A DNA stretch of 64,000 nucleotides from Eucalyptus grandis. Its lineage: Eukaryota; Streptophyta; Magnoliopsida; Myrtales; Myrtaceae. The position numbers and the translations under genes are program-made. The notes under the pieces were generated by a model. That model searched no databases. It was not told the DNA's origin and saw only the letters and a list, made by a program, of their open reading frames with translations. Positions 26,511 through 38,146 of this stretch are shown here, piece after piece (positions within the stretch are counted from its first letter, which is position 1; each line of letters starts with the position of its first letter). The stretch is taken from assembly GCF_016545825.1 (NCBI RefSeq), contig NC_052614.1, positions 310,001-374,000 on the forward strand. The letters run 5' to 3'.

Positions 26511-27055
26511 ACTTTTGTATAACAATACAATGTATATGTAAGTGTTTTACCGTTGTTGTTAACTTCTACGATTATAAAAGTCACTTCAAAATACTAGTAC
26601 TTGTAATAACTTAGAAGTAAGAAACGCTGGTAACGAAACTTACTTGATAATTGTCTACACTAAGATTTCCTTTAAGGTTGGATGTCTTGAAGTTGAAGAT
26701 AAGTAGAGATCTCATAAATCACGATTGGCCGGATAATTACATCAAGTTGATGTTGGTTGGCCACTACTCGAACAATGACTTGTTATCTTCTAACAATCTC
26801 TTCTTGGTCACAGGCTTTCCCTCATTTGATGCGATCGGGAAAGGTCCCTTCCACCGTGAAAGTCACTCTCTTTCTTTATGAGTTATCTTCTTTAAACTAT
26901 TCCTCCTCCTTTCGGCTACCAATAGGGCGGGAATAAATTTAGTCTTCATTCTCATCCTTCAACTTCATAAAGTGGCTCAACATTGAAATGAATCCACATC
27001 AGTAAAGATTAGAACGAAATTTTGACGATTCTTCTTTGATGTTCTTTAAAATTCA

Positions 27056-27391
27056 GGGATAAATACATTAAAAGTCTAAAACTTGTCATAAATATGTAAT
27101 TGAGTCATCAAATTTTAAAAATACAATCAAGTTCTAAAATTCATCATGAAAGTACAAGTAAATTCTAAATTTTTAAAAAAAATACAATTACTGGAAGGAT
27201 TTGATTGGAGTAATTTGACAATTTTTAATACTCGATTGTTTTTTTTTAAAGTTTAAGAACTCGATTGCATTTTCTTGATATTTAGAACTTAATTGTACTT
27301 CATAAAAAATTTAAAACTCAATTGTATTTTTGTGACAAGTTTTAGTATTTACTTTCATGATAAGTTTTAAGATTTCCAATGCAATTATCTC
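27056..27391. mobile_element. Mutator-like MITE, 336 bp
   Basis: Left end GGGATAAATACATTAAAAGT; complement of the right end GAGATAATTGCATTGGAAAT. Flanks are TAAAATTCA (27047-27055) and TAAAATTTA (27392-27400), an 8 of 9 match, which fits the 9-bp duplication of Mutator-like elements. The arms repeat aaaacttgtca and aattgagtc words. Same family as 30060-31098 but without its GC-rich core. Confidence 0.78.
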
Positions 27392-27813
27392 TAAAATTTA
27401 TAGATTTTTCTTTCATTGGGGTTTGAGTGATCGAGTCGTTACCTTGGGCTTTTGAGGTCATAATGAACGAGATTATCGGCCGAAAATCAGAGCATTCTGC
27501 AACCCTTTTTACCAACCAAGACCGACCCAACTTGTATGGGCTTCTCCTTGTTATGCTTCTGGATCCCAAAAGTCTCAAGTCCCGCTCGTTCCTTCCACAT
27601 CAAAAAATGGATCTTCAAGTACGTGACCCTGAGTTCTCGGCCCAATACACACCCCCAAATGTGCTCAGCTCTGGTTGCATGCTTAATTTGTCCCCATGGA
27701 GCCATATCATCATCAGGAGTCGCTCATGAGTTTGTGCTTTCGAGCATCGCTACTTTCGAGCCTTTTCAACCTTCCTATTTCTTTCCCATAAACAAAGGTG
27801 AGGGAAACCTTAT

Positions 27814-28545
27814 TGTTGCGAAAAACGCCAGTCAAAGATGTATCAAATCTAAGAAAAAATAGCAAAGAATAAAAGAAAATCAAAATCATATGAGATGCAA
27901 GATTAACGTGGAAAACTTAAAATGGGAAAAATCATAGGGAGAGAGAGGGATTTCACTATCTTCAACAAAAAGCATGAACTTACAATCCAAAAGGCTTGAA
28001 ACCACTTGGTGAGCCACAAGATCTAAATATCTAACAAGAACATAGGAAAAAAATAAAACAGGAAATAATATTTAACAATACAAATTATATTTAAGTTTTT
28101 GTTAAATTTTATTCTCAAATTATTAAGTTAAATAACACGTGATTAACCGGTATACCAATTTAGGATTTTACGCTCCGTTTGTCATAGTTTACAATTTTTA
28201 TGATTTTTTTGTGGTATTAATCCAATTTAGCATAGGGTATATTTGTTGCAAATTTACCGGTTTAGGTTTTTTGCAGTCGAATAAATTAGTTTGAGGTAAA
28301 TTTGTCATAAATGTACAAATTTAGGGTTTTTTTATAGTCAGTCGGGGTAAATTTGTCACAAGTTTACCAATTTGGGGTTTTTTATGGTCAAAAAAATAGT
28401 TTGGGGTAAATTTGTCGCAAATGTACCGGTTTGGGGTTTTTCGGGGTATTAACCCTTCCTTTTATAGTTTCTCTTCAAAAATCCCTAAAAAAATGTGCAT
28501 GACTAAAATACCTGTATGTCTTAATTTGAAAGTCAAAACTCAACA
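27814..28545 (-). repeat. Copia 3' LTR (left), with inserted MITE
   Basis: Begins tgttgcgaaaaacgccagtc and ends aaaactcaaca on the plus strand, matching the right LTR at both ends. About 390 bp near 28069-28455, absent from the other LTR, is inserted DNA. The polypurine-like tract lies just outside (28546-28572), in minus sense aagttaagatggagatt. Confidence 0.88.
28143..28455. mobile_element. Inserted MITE-like repeat in the copia LTR
   Basis: The complement of the right end reads GGGTTAATACCCCGAAAAAC, like the ends of the element at 21762. The body has about four diverged tandem units of roughly 60 bp built on gtaaatttgtc.caa.tttacc and tttggggttttt. The left boundary is not well defined. 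Confidence 0.55.
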
Positions 28546-28599
28546 AATCTCCATCTTAACTTCAAATCTCCAAAAGAACATTACGCCAAACATCACAAG

Positions 28600-30059
28600 A
28601 CCCTTCTCCCTCACCACCAAAAGTGACCACACAAGGCCACCCTCAAAATGGCAAAATCAATGATGCACACCCCTAAGCCTACGTGAGCGTAGTCAATGTA
28701 GGAAATAAGGGATGAAACGCCACCAACTCCATCTAAGAAACTCAAATGGCGAAAACGCCAATCAAGTCCAAGCAATGCTTGAACTTGATCAAATGAACTG
28801 GTTTGGTCAACATATCTGCCGGATTCTCCGCTGTAGATACTTTTTTTCATTGTAATTGTACCCTTAGCAACCTCATCACGTACAAAGTGATAATGTATGT
28901 CGATATATTTTGTCCTCTCGTGATACATCATGCTCTTGGTCAACTAAATCACACTTTGGTTATCGCAAAAGATAATGGAGGTTCCCTCCTACTTCACACC
29001 AAGTTTTGTAATCAAATACTTCAACCAAAGAGCTTCATTTACTGCTTCCGCTACTACCATGTATTTTGCTTTAGTGGTAGATAAAACAATTATATCCTGC
29101 AAAGTTGCTCTCCAACTAACTGTGGAACCATCAAACGTAAAACATAACCTGTCAAAGATCTCCTTTTGTCAAGATTTTCTGCATAATCAAAATCAACGAA
29201 GCCAACAATCGGATGTATTGAAGAATTCATTGCATGGCTTGCCAATGAGCTTTACCCAGATGTGCCATATACCTACTCACAATACTAACAGCCTGTGAAA
29301 TATCTAGATGAGTGCAAACCATAACATACATAAGACTACATACAACATTAGAATATGAAACTCGAGACATCTCATCTTCCTATTCTTTAGTTTTAGGCGA
29401 CAAAGAAGCTCAAAGCCTAAAATAGGACACCAAATGAGTACTTGTCGGTTTAGCATTCTTCATGCCAAAGCATTCAAGCACTTTCTTGATATACTTCTTT
29501 TGTGAGAGGTAAAACTTCCCAACTTGTCTATCTCTACGAATTTCTATATCTAAAATTTTCCGACAACTCTAAAATCTTTCATTTCAAATTCCTTACTAAG
29601 TTGCCTCTTCAAATTTTGTATCTTTAATATGTTCTTCACTATAATAAGCATGTCTTCCACATGTAATAGTAAATAAATAAAAGAACCATCATGCAATCTC
29701 TTATAGTACACACAACTATCATGTGCACTTTGTGAATAGCCATGACCCAATATAAAGTTATCAAACCTCTTGTACCATTGTCGCGGAGGTTACTTAAGAC
29801 CATATAAAGAACATTTCAACCTGTAAACATGATCTTCTTTACCCTCAACAATGAATCCCTTGGGTTGAGACATATAGATTGTCTCCTCAAGCTTGCCATG
29901 CAAAAAGCGGTCTTGACATCAAGTTCTAGATCATAAAAGGCTACTAACGTGAGTAACACATAAATGAAACTATGTTTCACAACTGGATAGACCACTTCAC
30001 TAAAATCGATTCCCTCCTTTTGACTAAAACCCTTCGCTACCAAACATGCTTTAAATCTT
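28600..30059 (-). pseudogene. Copia reverse transcriptase and RNase H, broken
   Basis: Minus-strand fragments match the RVT_2 domain: FKACLVAKGFSQKEGIDFSE (about 29985-30050), then LELDVKTAF (about 29915), HDSCVYYKRLHDGSFIYLLL (about 29650-29720) and an RNase H region with MYHERTKYIDIHYHFVRDEV (about 28870-28930). The catalytic YVDDM motif reads HVEDM (about 29650), losing one expected Asp. Frames change several times and stops interrupt the chain, so no active enzyme is encoded. Upstream RT residues (IGCKWIFLRKEEIPRVKDEN) continue beyond the inserted element at 31108-31175. Confidence 0.88.
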
Positions 30060-31098
30060 GGGATAAGTGTAATAGAAATCCTAAAATTTATTACAAAAAT
30101 GCAATTGAGTCTTAAAAATGCAATCAAGTCCTAAAACTTGTCAAATTGTTTCAATCGAGTCCTAAAATTAATACCGTTAACATTTTTAACGGAAAATGCT
30201 GATGTGGCCTTTTAAATAATTTTTCTTTTTTCAAATGGCTTTTTTAATTACTTTTTATTCAATTTTAAAAAAATAGATTTAAAAACTAAAAAGAAAAGTT
30301 AAATTTATTTTCAAATATTGTTTTAAAGAAAATAAAATTAGTAGCTCCTCCCTCGCCCTTGCCACCGTCGTCGCCCATCACCGTTGCTCGCGACGATCAC
30401 CGTTGCCCCTTGGCCGGGGCTGTGGCGGCCCCCACCCGGCCGGATGGGCCTCATTGGCCCCAGGTAAGGGCCGACGACCCTCACTAAGCTTGAGTGAGGG
30501 AGCCTCGAAGCCTAGATTTCGGCACACCAACCCTCGCGAGGGGCCGGGCGGCTGTCGCCTACCCTAGGTGAGGCCTCGTCACCCTTCGGTCGAGCGAGGG
30601 CCGACGAGGCCTTGCCCGGGGCGGGGTGACGGCGCGGCCCCTTGCGAGTGCCGGCGGGCCCAAATTTGGGCACCCTCACCCAAGCTTGCGAGGGTCGCCG
30701 GCCCTCGCTTGGGGCCGGCGAGGCCTCGCCCGGCCACCACCGCCCAAGGCCGGTGACCATCACCGGCCCCTCCAACGATCGATGGCGACGCGGCAGGAGG
30801 AGCTGATTTATCTTCTTTTTTTTTTTAACAATTTTTTAAAGTAAATTTTAACTTTTCTTTTTATTTTTAAATCTATTTTTAAAAAATTGAATAAAAATTA
30901 ATTAAAAAACCACATGGAAAATGAAAAATTATTTAAAATGCCACATCAGCATTTTCCGTTAAAAAGGCCGACGATGTTAACTTTATGACTCGATTGAAAC
31001 AATTTGACAAGTTTTAGGATTTGATTGCACTTTTTGCAAGTTTTAGGACTCAATTGTATTTTCGTGACAAGTTTTAGGACTTCTATTGCATTTATCCC
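30060..31098. mobile_element. Long-TIR Mutator-like foldback element with GC-rich core, inside copia RT
   Basis: Element of 1,039 bp. The left end GGGATAAGTGTAATAGAAAT and the complement of the right end GGGATAAATGCAATAGAAGT begin inverted repeats that extend for over 200 bp on each side and include gacaagttttaggact and acggaaaatgctgatgtgg. Flanks TTAAATCTT (30051-30059) and TTAATTTTC (31099-31107) agree at only 6 of 9 bases. The core (about 30350-30790) is GC-rich with ggccggcgaggcctcgcc-type words; its ORFs are compositional. The element splits the copia RT coding sequence, which continues on both sides. Confidence 0.8.
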
Positions 31099-31107
31099 TT
31101 AATTTTC

Positions 31108-31819
31108 ATCTTTAACTCTTGGAATTTCCTCTTTTCTTAAGAAGATCCATTTGCACCCAATAGCTCATTTGCCCTCAGACAATTTCACAAGATCCCAAGT
31201 TTGGTTTTTATGAAGAGACTCCATCTCTTCATTCTCGCAACAAGCCACTTCTTAGATTCAGAACAAATAGTAGCCTTTTTCTTCAATACCAATAATTGTG
31301 AGAACATATACTATCAAATTAGTGAAACCATACTGTGGGAGATGCTTCATTTGACGTTTAGCCCTCCCTATAGCTAAACTTTGAGGTTGCTTAATTTCTT
31401 CTACTTACTCTTTGATAGAATCTTAATCTTGTTGCTTATTGTCACTTTTTGGCCGAATAAGAACATCTTCAACTATTTTCTATGGATGCTTTACATGAAG
31501 CTTTACCTCTTTTTGAACATTCTCCTCATGAATATCTGTAAACTCAGTAACAACCTTTCTCTTTTCAAGTATAGAATTTTCATCAAAAGTAACATCCTTA
31601 CTAATTATAAACTTTGATGATTGAGGATTAGAACACCATAACTTATATCATTTAACCTCACCTGCATAACCAACAAAAATATACTTCTTGGCCCTAGGTT
31701 CAAGCTTACCCTCTTTTACATGATAATAAGTAGGACATCCAAATATTTTTAAATCAGAATAATAAAAAGTTTACCTGACCATATCTCATTAGGAGTCTTA
31801 CATTCAATTGCAATTAAAG
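31108..31819 (-). pseudogene. Copia integrase C-terminal part and start of RT, broken
   Basis: Minus-strand pieces include CKTPNEIWSGK (about 31765-31800), a LEPRAKK-like string near 31690 and AIGCKWIF (about 31150). These are typical of the copia integrase C-terminus and of the segment leading into RT. Stops and frame changes are frequent. The coding sequence continues at 39670 on the far side of the LINE. Confidence 0.8.
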
Positions 31820-32124
31820 GAGAATGATTCACAAAAAGAAAAAAAAAAAAACATTTCCCTGGACGTCGTGAAGGAATGCGAAGAAGGGGGAAAGATGCTC
31901 CCAAAGCAAGCGATCGAGGTACTATTCCTGTGAACTGATTCACAGCTGATTTCCGGCATTTTGACCAGCGGTTGAGGTTGATTTTTGGTGGCTAAGGGCG
32001 ATTGATACCACTCTTCAAAACCCCCCACAAACTTGCCCTGGTATGTTTCTCTCTTTGGGTCGAAATGCGTGAGATCGGTTAAGGTTTCTTCACATCTGTG
32101 CTGCTGGTTCGTTTTCTATTCTGT

Positions 32125-33060
32125 GATGGATTTGGGGGTGGTTCAGACCCATAACAATGGTGTTGGGACTAGTGTGCGAAGCCCCCCCATCCCGTTAGGG
32201 CCCTTCGTCTATGGTTGGCTCCTTGAAGGCTGATCTTGAGCAAAATGCTTCGGTTCTTGTTACTGCGAATGAAACCACTCATGCTCTTGTGCGGCAAGGT
32301 AGGAGTAGGGGAAGATCGAGATCCAACACCCTCAGAAGAGGGATCCTAATGACCCTAATGTACGTACATGGGTTAGTGTGGCCAAGATAGCTACCAAGGG
32401 CTACTAACTTGGAGTTCTTGCCCTCGTCCTTTGTTAACAACAAACCAGTTGTTGAGATGAATGACGGTGATCTTCAAGCTGCGGATCCTAAACTAAACGA
32501 ATGCTTGGTGGGATATTTTATTGGTAGGCATCTACCCTTTAAAGTCATCAAGTTGGCCTTTAAGAATGCATGGGGGCCGAACCTTGCTGAAGTTATGTCC
32601 AATGGACGGGGCTTTTTCTTTTTTCACATATCGGACAGTGACTTCCGTAGAAAGGTCCTAGAGGGGGGCCTATTACGGTTTCACGTGCGCCATTAGTTCT
32701 ACAACAATGGAAACCGCCGTTGGAGCTCCGAAAGGACACCCACCTAACTGTGCTTATTTGGGTGAGACTAAGGAACCTCCCTCTTGTCTTCTGGTCGGCC
32801 CAAGCAATCGGTAAGGTGGCGAGTGCAGTAGAAAGACCTCTGTACGTAGACCTGAAAATAAACATATGAAGTTGCTGGCATTTGCTAGAGTTTGTGTGGA
32901 AATAACCACGGATCAGTCTTCTTGTGAATCCATTGAAGTAATTCATAATGGTAAATCTTGTTTGGTGGATGTGGAATATGAGTGGAGACTAGTAGCTTGT
33001 TTTGGGTGCGGCATTTTCGGCCATAAGTGCCCCCCTGTTGCTGTATCTAAATAGGCCCTC
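32125..33060 (+). pseudogene. LINE ORF1 (DUF4283-like nucleic-acid-binding protein), broken
   Basis: Starts near ATG 32125 (MDLGVVQTHNNGVGTSV). It then reads EFLPSSFVNNKPVVEMNDGD and a DUF4283-like body ending near FFFFHISDSDFRRKVLEGGL (about 32605-32680), followed after a frame change by ACFGCGIFGHKCP (about 32995-33033), a CCHC-like zinc knuckle. In plant L1 elements this protein binds the RNA. It contains several frameshifts. The Ser/Pro-rich tail resumes at 33833-34250, beyond the solo LTR. Confidence 0.82.
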
Positions 33061-33137
33061 ATTGTTGAATCCCCTGCCCCTCAAGCTTCGACCCAGGATC
33101 TTGCTCCTCCTGCTTCGATTGCAACCTCGTTAGTTTC

Positions 33138-33827
33138 TGTTGAGTAGGTCACTCCTAATTGGAGAGGCCATGCAATGATGTATATTTGTAGTAGTATGGT
33201 AGTGAGTGTGTAAAAGTAAAAAGAAAAAAAAAAGAAAAAAAAGGAGAAAAAGAAAATATCAAAAGAGATCAGGAGATAAATCAACGTGATTTTCCACATC
33301 CAGAAAATCAAGAGAGATTGGAAAAGAAATCAAAGTGATATTCTCATATATACAAAATCACGAAAAATTATAAGATAAATCTCCATGATTTTGTATCATA
33401 TAATTCATATTTGGGATTGTATTTGCTTCTATGAATAGGAGTCCTTCTCAACGGAGAAGAATATATATACAATAGCAAGAATATCATAGCAGTGTAGCGG
33501 AAGAAACAGTTTTCTTATTCCAAGAAAGAGAGTTATCTTTGAGTGAGTTATTCAGTTTGTGAAAGGTTCAGATCCACAAATTGAAGACAGAGAGAGATCC
33601 ACCTTTGGATGAAGTTGTATCCCATTATTTATCATAGTGGAAGTTTGAAGTGGACTACGGTCCCGTGGTTTTTCCCTTCACCTAGGAGGGTTTTCCACAT
33701 TAAAATTCTGGTGTTATTTATTATTCATCTTTACTACTTTCAGTTAGTATTTTATCCTATTTAATTTTCATAGAAATAGCAACAGGAAAAATTTTCTGAG
33801 CGTTCTCCATAAATATTTTTCCCAACA
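33138..33827. mobile_element. Solo LTR (copia type) in LINE ORF1
   Basis: Length 690 bp, beginning TGTTGAGTAG and ending CCCAACA, so the ends are TGTTG/CAACA inverted. Flanks are GTTTC (33133-33137) and GCTTC (33828-33832), a 4 of 5 match. LINE ORF1-like sequence lies on both sides. The stretch actacggtcccgtggttttt followed by gggttttccac is typical of copia LTR 3' parts. No internal region is present. Confidence 0.82.
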
Positions 33828-34481
33828 GCTTCTTAGGCCTAGCAAAGACAGGTGTTGGATAGGACAATAGATAATCCCCTATATGATAACAGAGCAGCTA
33901 TTGGACATCCCTCAGTTGGCGAACATTCCTCTGGTATGCATATTTCTGCAACTCCAACAATTGATCCTATACCAATTTCCATTGCGTCTAGTGCTGAGCT
34001 TTCTAATCCTGGAGGTAACCAAGTGCTGGCTGGGGTCATGGACTCTGATCCACCTGCTACTTCTGCTGTTGCTGATCCTTCTTCAGTAGCTAACCCGGAT
34101 GGAAACAAGTAAAAGGCAAAAAGAAAAAGCCTCCGGCTGCACCTGTATTGTTTATTCGGAAAGCTGCTACTCAATCCTCTAAGGCTACTCTTTCCCTGGT
34201 TGAGCCGAAGTCTATTCTTCATCCCTCGGTTCCTGAGTGCTTTGATGAAGATTGGTAGCTCTAGTATTTATGCTAGCTCGGATGACGATGACTTGCTTTC
34301 TGTTGGTTGCCCTTCGCCAAAAGCTCCCCCCACAAATGCACCGACTATTTTATTGCAAGAAAGATTATTGCTGATATGCCCAGACCCTCCCCTTCTGTGG
34401 TGCCTCCATTGGCTGTTAGTCAAAAGATTACAAAAAGAGGTAATTCCTCCTTCTCCCCTGTTTTTTGGTATTTATGTATAT

Positions 34482-35690
34482 ATGTATTTGGAATATTAGA
34501 GGCCTTCTTGCCTTGTGAGGCGAGCTGAAGTTAGGAGATTTGTCTCCTCTAACAATCTTTACTTAGTTGGCCTTATTGAGACAAAAGTTCCTGAGATGTC
34601 TTTTGAATCCATTTCCTCTACTTTGCTTAATGGTTGGAAGTTGGTTGCAAATTATGAGTTCTCCTCTCGGGGTAGAATTTGGGTGGGTTGGAACCCGGAT
34701 TTTGTTAGTTTTGAAACGTTGGCTATTACCGATCAGGCTGTGCATGGTTGCCTTAAAATTATCTTGATTGACTTGACTTGCTGCGTTTCTGTCATCTATG
34801 GAGAACATACCTTTATTCACCGTCAACCCTTGTGGGAGGACCTCCTTTGTATGAACAATCTTTTGCAGGACTCGGCTTGGTTGGTTGCGGGGGATTTTAA
34901 CGCCATTAAAGATCCTTCGGACCGTTTTGGAAGCTCCAACACCTGGATTCCTTACTTCGATGAGTTCGGTCTTTGCTTAGCTCAGACAGAGTTAGAGGAT
35001 CTCAGATATGTTGGTCTTTGTTTTACTTGGTCCACCTCGACAGGTGCCAATAGAAAAATGAGAAAGATTAATCGGGTTTTGGTTAACTCAAAGTGGAATT
35101 TGGATTTTTCTTTCTCGGAAGTGACTTTCCTAAACTTGGGTATCTCTGATCATACCCCTATGATTGTCATAGTTCTCAACCCGATGTTTAGGAGGAAGCC
35201 GTTTAAGTTCTTTTGTTTTTGGATGGATCATCCGGATTTCTCTTCTATTGTTCGGCAAGCTTGGAATAGCCCGGTGTATGGTGTGCCAATGTTTAGACTA
35301 GTCTCCAAGCTGAAGGTTTTGAAAGGTCGACTCATGCAACTAAACAAGGAGGCTTTCTCCAATATTTTGAGAGGACTAAGGAAGCTAGGGAAGCTCTGCG
35401 TCTTGCCTAACTTGATCTCCAACTTGACTCGAGCAATATGGTGCTTACAAATTTAGAAGTCTCATCGCCGGCTATTTGTAGAATTGCGCAGTCATGAAGA
35501 ATCCTTTTAAATAGAAGTCTAGAGTTCGTTGGCTTAAGGAAGGAGATCGAAATACTAAGTTCTTTAATCTCTTCGTCAAAAGAAAACAACTTAGGAATAG
35601 GACCCTCTCGATTAAAGACTTGTCAGGCTCCTTGACCATGGACCCTGCTGCGGTGCCGCAAGTGTTTGTCTCTTTTTTCTCAAATCTTCT
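34482..35690 (+). pseudogene. LINE ORF2 endonuclease domain, broken
   Basis: The longest intact piece is 34515-35456 (about 313 codons): RRFVSSNNLYLVGLIETKVP, then GDFNAI (about 34890) and SDHTP (about 35148). These are the GDFN and SDH signatures of APE-type LINE endonucleases, which nick target DNA to prime reverse transcription. The N-terminal WNIRG motif is at about 34488 in another frame. Sequence between 35456 and 35700 is LINE linker with stops. Confidence 0.88.
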
Positions 35691-35700
35691 ATCACCCTAG

Positions 35701-37140
35701 GTGATCCTATCTAAGTCTTATTTACAAGAGCTAAAGGAATTTATCCGCTGCCCTTTGTCGGATGATCATGTGCGCACCCTTGCTAGACCGGTTCTCGACT
35801 TAGAAATACGGGACACGCTCTTTTCTCTTCCTAGAGGTAAAGCTCTTGGCCCGGATGGTTATACGGTTGAGTTCTTTAAAAGCAGCTGGGACATTGTTGG
35901 ACCTTTGGTATTAGAAGCCATTAATGATTTCTTTTGTATTGGCCGCCTTTTGAGGGAGGTAAACAACACAATTCTAACATTAGTGCCTAAAGTTCTTAAT
36001 GCTTGTGCTATTATCGATTTTAGACCCATTGCTTGTTGTAATACTATATATAAGGTCATTGCAAAAATCATCACTAATTGTTTGGCTGCTTGTTCTGAAT
36101 GACTTGATAAATCCTTCTCAGAATGCCTTTGTCAAGGGTAGGAGGATTATGGGTAACATTTTTCTGGCTTAGGAGTTGTTTGCTAGTTTCACCGTGTCCC
36201 TTATCTTCAAAATGTGCAATTAAGGTGGATTTCTAAAAAGCGTATGACACTGTTGATTGGGATTTCCTTCAGCTCACTTTATTGGCTTTTGGTTTTCTTG
36301 ATTGGTTTACTCAGCTTATTATGGTATGCGTTTGTACTCTAAAATATTCTATTTCGATCAATAGTGAACTACATGGGTTCTTCTCAGATGGCCATGGCTT
36401 CCGCTAAGGTGACCCGATGTCTCCTACCTTTTCACTTTGGTGATGGAGGTGTTCTCGGATATTTTGAATGCTTGCACTTCTCATAAGATTTTAAGTACTT
36501 CTGGAGGTGCAGAGCGGTAAAAATGTCTCACCTATTCTTTGCCGATGGTGTATTTCTTTTTAGCCAAGCTAATTGGGCGTCGGTGTGCTTGCTAAAAAGA
36601 AGCTTGGACTTATTCTCCTCTTGGAGTGGCCTACTACCCAACAAGAATAAAAGTGAAATCTTTCTCTCGGGTGGATCTCCTACCCAGCGCAATTATATCC
36701 TTATGGCTTTTGGTTTCCAAGAAGGAAAGCTCCCGGTGCGTTACCTAGGTGTGCCTTCATCTCTTCTAGGTTGGGAAAGTGGATTGCATTGCCTTGATTG
36801 ATTGTATTATTGCCAAGGTCCAATCTTGGGCTCATTGTGTGTTGTCCTTCGCAAGAAGGCTCAATTAATAATGTCAGTCTTACATTCTATCCAAGCTTTC
36901 TGGACTAGTGTGTTTATGTTACCGTCCTCTATTTTAGATGTCATAGAGCATATTTTAAGGCAATTTTTGTGGAAATGCACTACTCTTGGCTGGGGTGGTG
37001 CTAAAGTTTCTTGGGATGAAGTTTGTCTTCCTAAGGAAGAGGGCGGCTTGGGTATTCGTAAGCTAAAAGATTGTAACAAAGCAGCAATGCTCAAGTATAT
37101 ATGGATTTTGTTCATTAACAAAGAATCCTTATGGTGTCGT
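35701..37140 (+). pseudogene. LINE ORF2 reverse transcriptase, broken
   Basis: The conserved string LPRGKALGPDGYTVEFFKSSW (about 35825-35890), then FRPIACCNTIYKVIAKI (about 36020-36075), QNAFVKGRRI (about 36120) and LFFADGVFLFSQ (about 36527-36565). The RT active site normally reads FADD; here it is FADG, so a catalytic Asp is missing. There are frameshifts at about 36102, 36240 and 36800. The thumb/connection-like segment VSWDEVCLPKEEGGLGIRKL is at about 37005-37070. Confidence 0.9.
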
Positions 37141-37277
37141 TGAATTCATTCCAACTTTTTAAAAAGGTTAACTTCTAGATCTCCTTTAGACCTACGGTCT
37201 GCTTGTGGGCTTGGAAAAAGATTTTATAGCTAAGGGAAGAATTTCATTTATCATTTTTTTGTAAAGTTGGTAATGGC

Positions 37278-38146
37278 TTGTCGGCATCCCTATGGTTTGA
37301 TCATTGGTACTCTGAAGGCCCTCTGGACTTGATGATTCCGGCTTCTCTCATTGAGAGCTCTGGCCTTCCTACTCATGCAATGGTGGCGGATCTTTTTTCT
37401 CCTTTGAGCCAGGTATTCAAAACCTTTCTGGATTGTTGGGGGCTTACCCTCTCGGTCTTATCCCCCTCTCCGGACCAATTTTCCTGGTGTTGGCATTCCT
37501 CCGGTACCTACTCGGTGGCTTCTGCTTGGGACTTCCTCAGGACTAAGAAGAATCGTGTTCATTGGGTTTCATTTATTTGGAACAACAATATTGCTCCTAA
37601 ACACCAGTTTAATCTCTAGTTGATTATTAAGAATCGGTTACCTACCCAAGAGCTTCTCCTCTCCTATAGGAGGATCAACTTCGCAGTTTGTGCTTTTTGT
37701 AATACAATTCCGGACTCCATCAACCACCTGCTTTTCGACTGTCACATTTCATCGACTCTTGTTTATTTCTAGGCCACTAGATGCAATCTTCCTTGGAGGA
37801 ATAAACCGTGGACAGAGAATCTTCAATGGGCTATAAAATTTTTATTTGATAAGGATTTTTTCCATTCTATAGTGCGCTTCTCGTTTGCTGCTTTGTGCCT
37901 CTTAATTTGGAAGAAAATAAATGATATCATCTTTCGGGGTGAAGCATTGGTGGTTTTGGCGCTAAAAAACCAACTTATTAAGGTTGTCAAGGACAAAGTG
38001 CTCACTTTTAGCAATGTTATGGATATTCCAAGAAACAAGAGACTCCAAAGAGGTTGGGGCTTTGACCCCTCGGTCTTCACTGGTCACCCGACACCTACTT
38101 AGCACCGCTCGTCCCTGGTGCTTTTCTTTGTGCTCACACTACCTTC
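37278..38146 (+). pseudogene. LINE ORF2 C-terminal zf-RVT-like region, broken
   Basis: SLWFDHWYSEGPL (about 37285) is followed by the zf-RVT-like segment WNNNIAPKHQFNL, a stop, then NRLPTQELLLSYRRI and CAFCNT...INHLLFDCHIS (about 37630-37750), with C..C and H...C ligand candidates. This region closes plant L1 ORF2 proteins. Terminal fragments run to the solo LTR at 38147. Confidence 0.8.
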
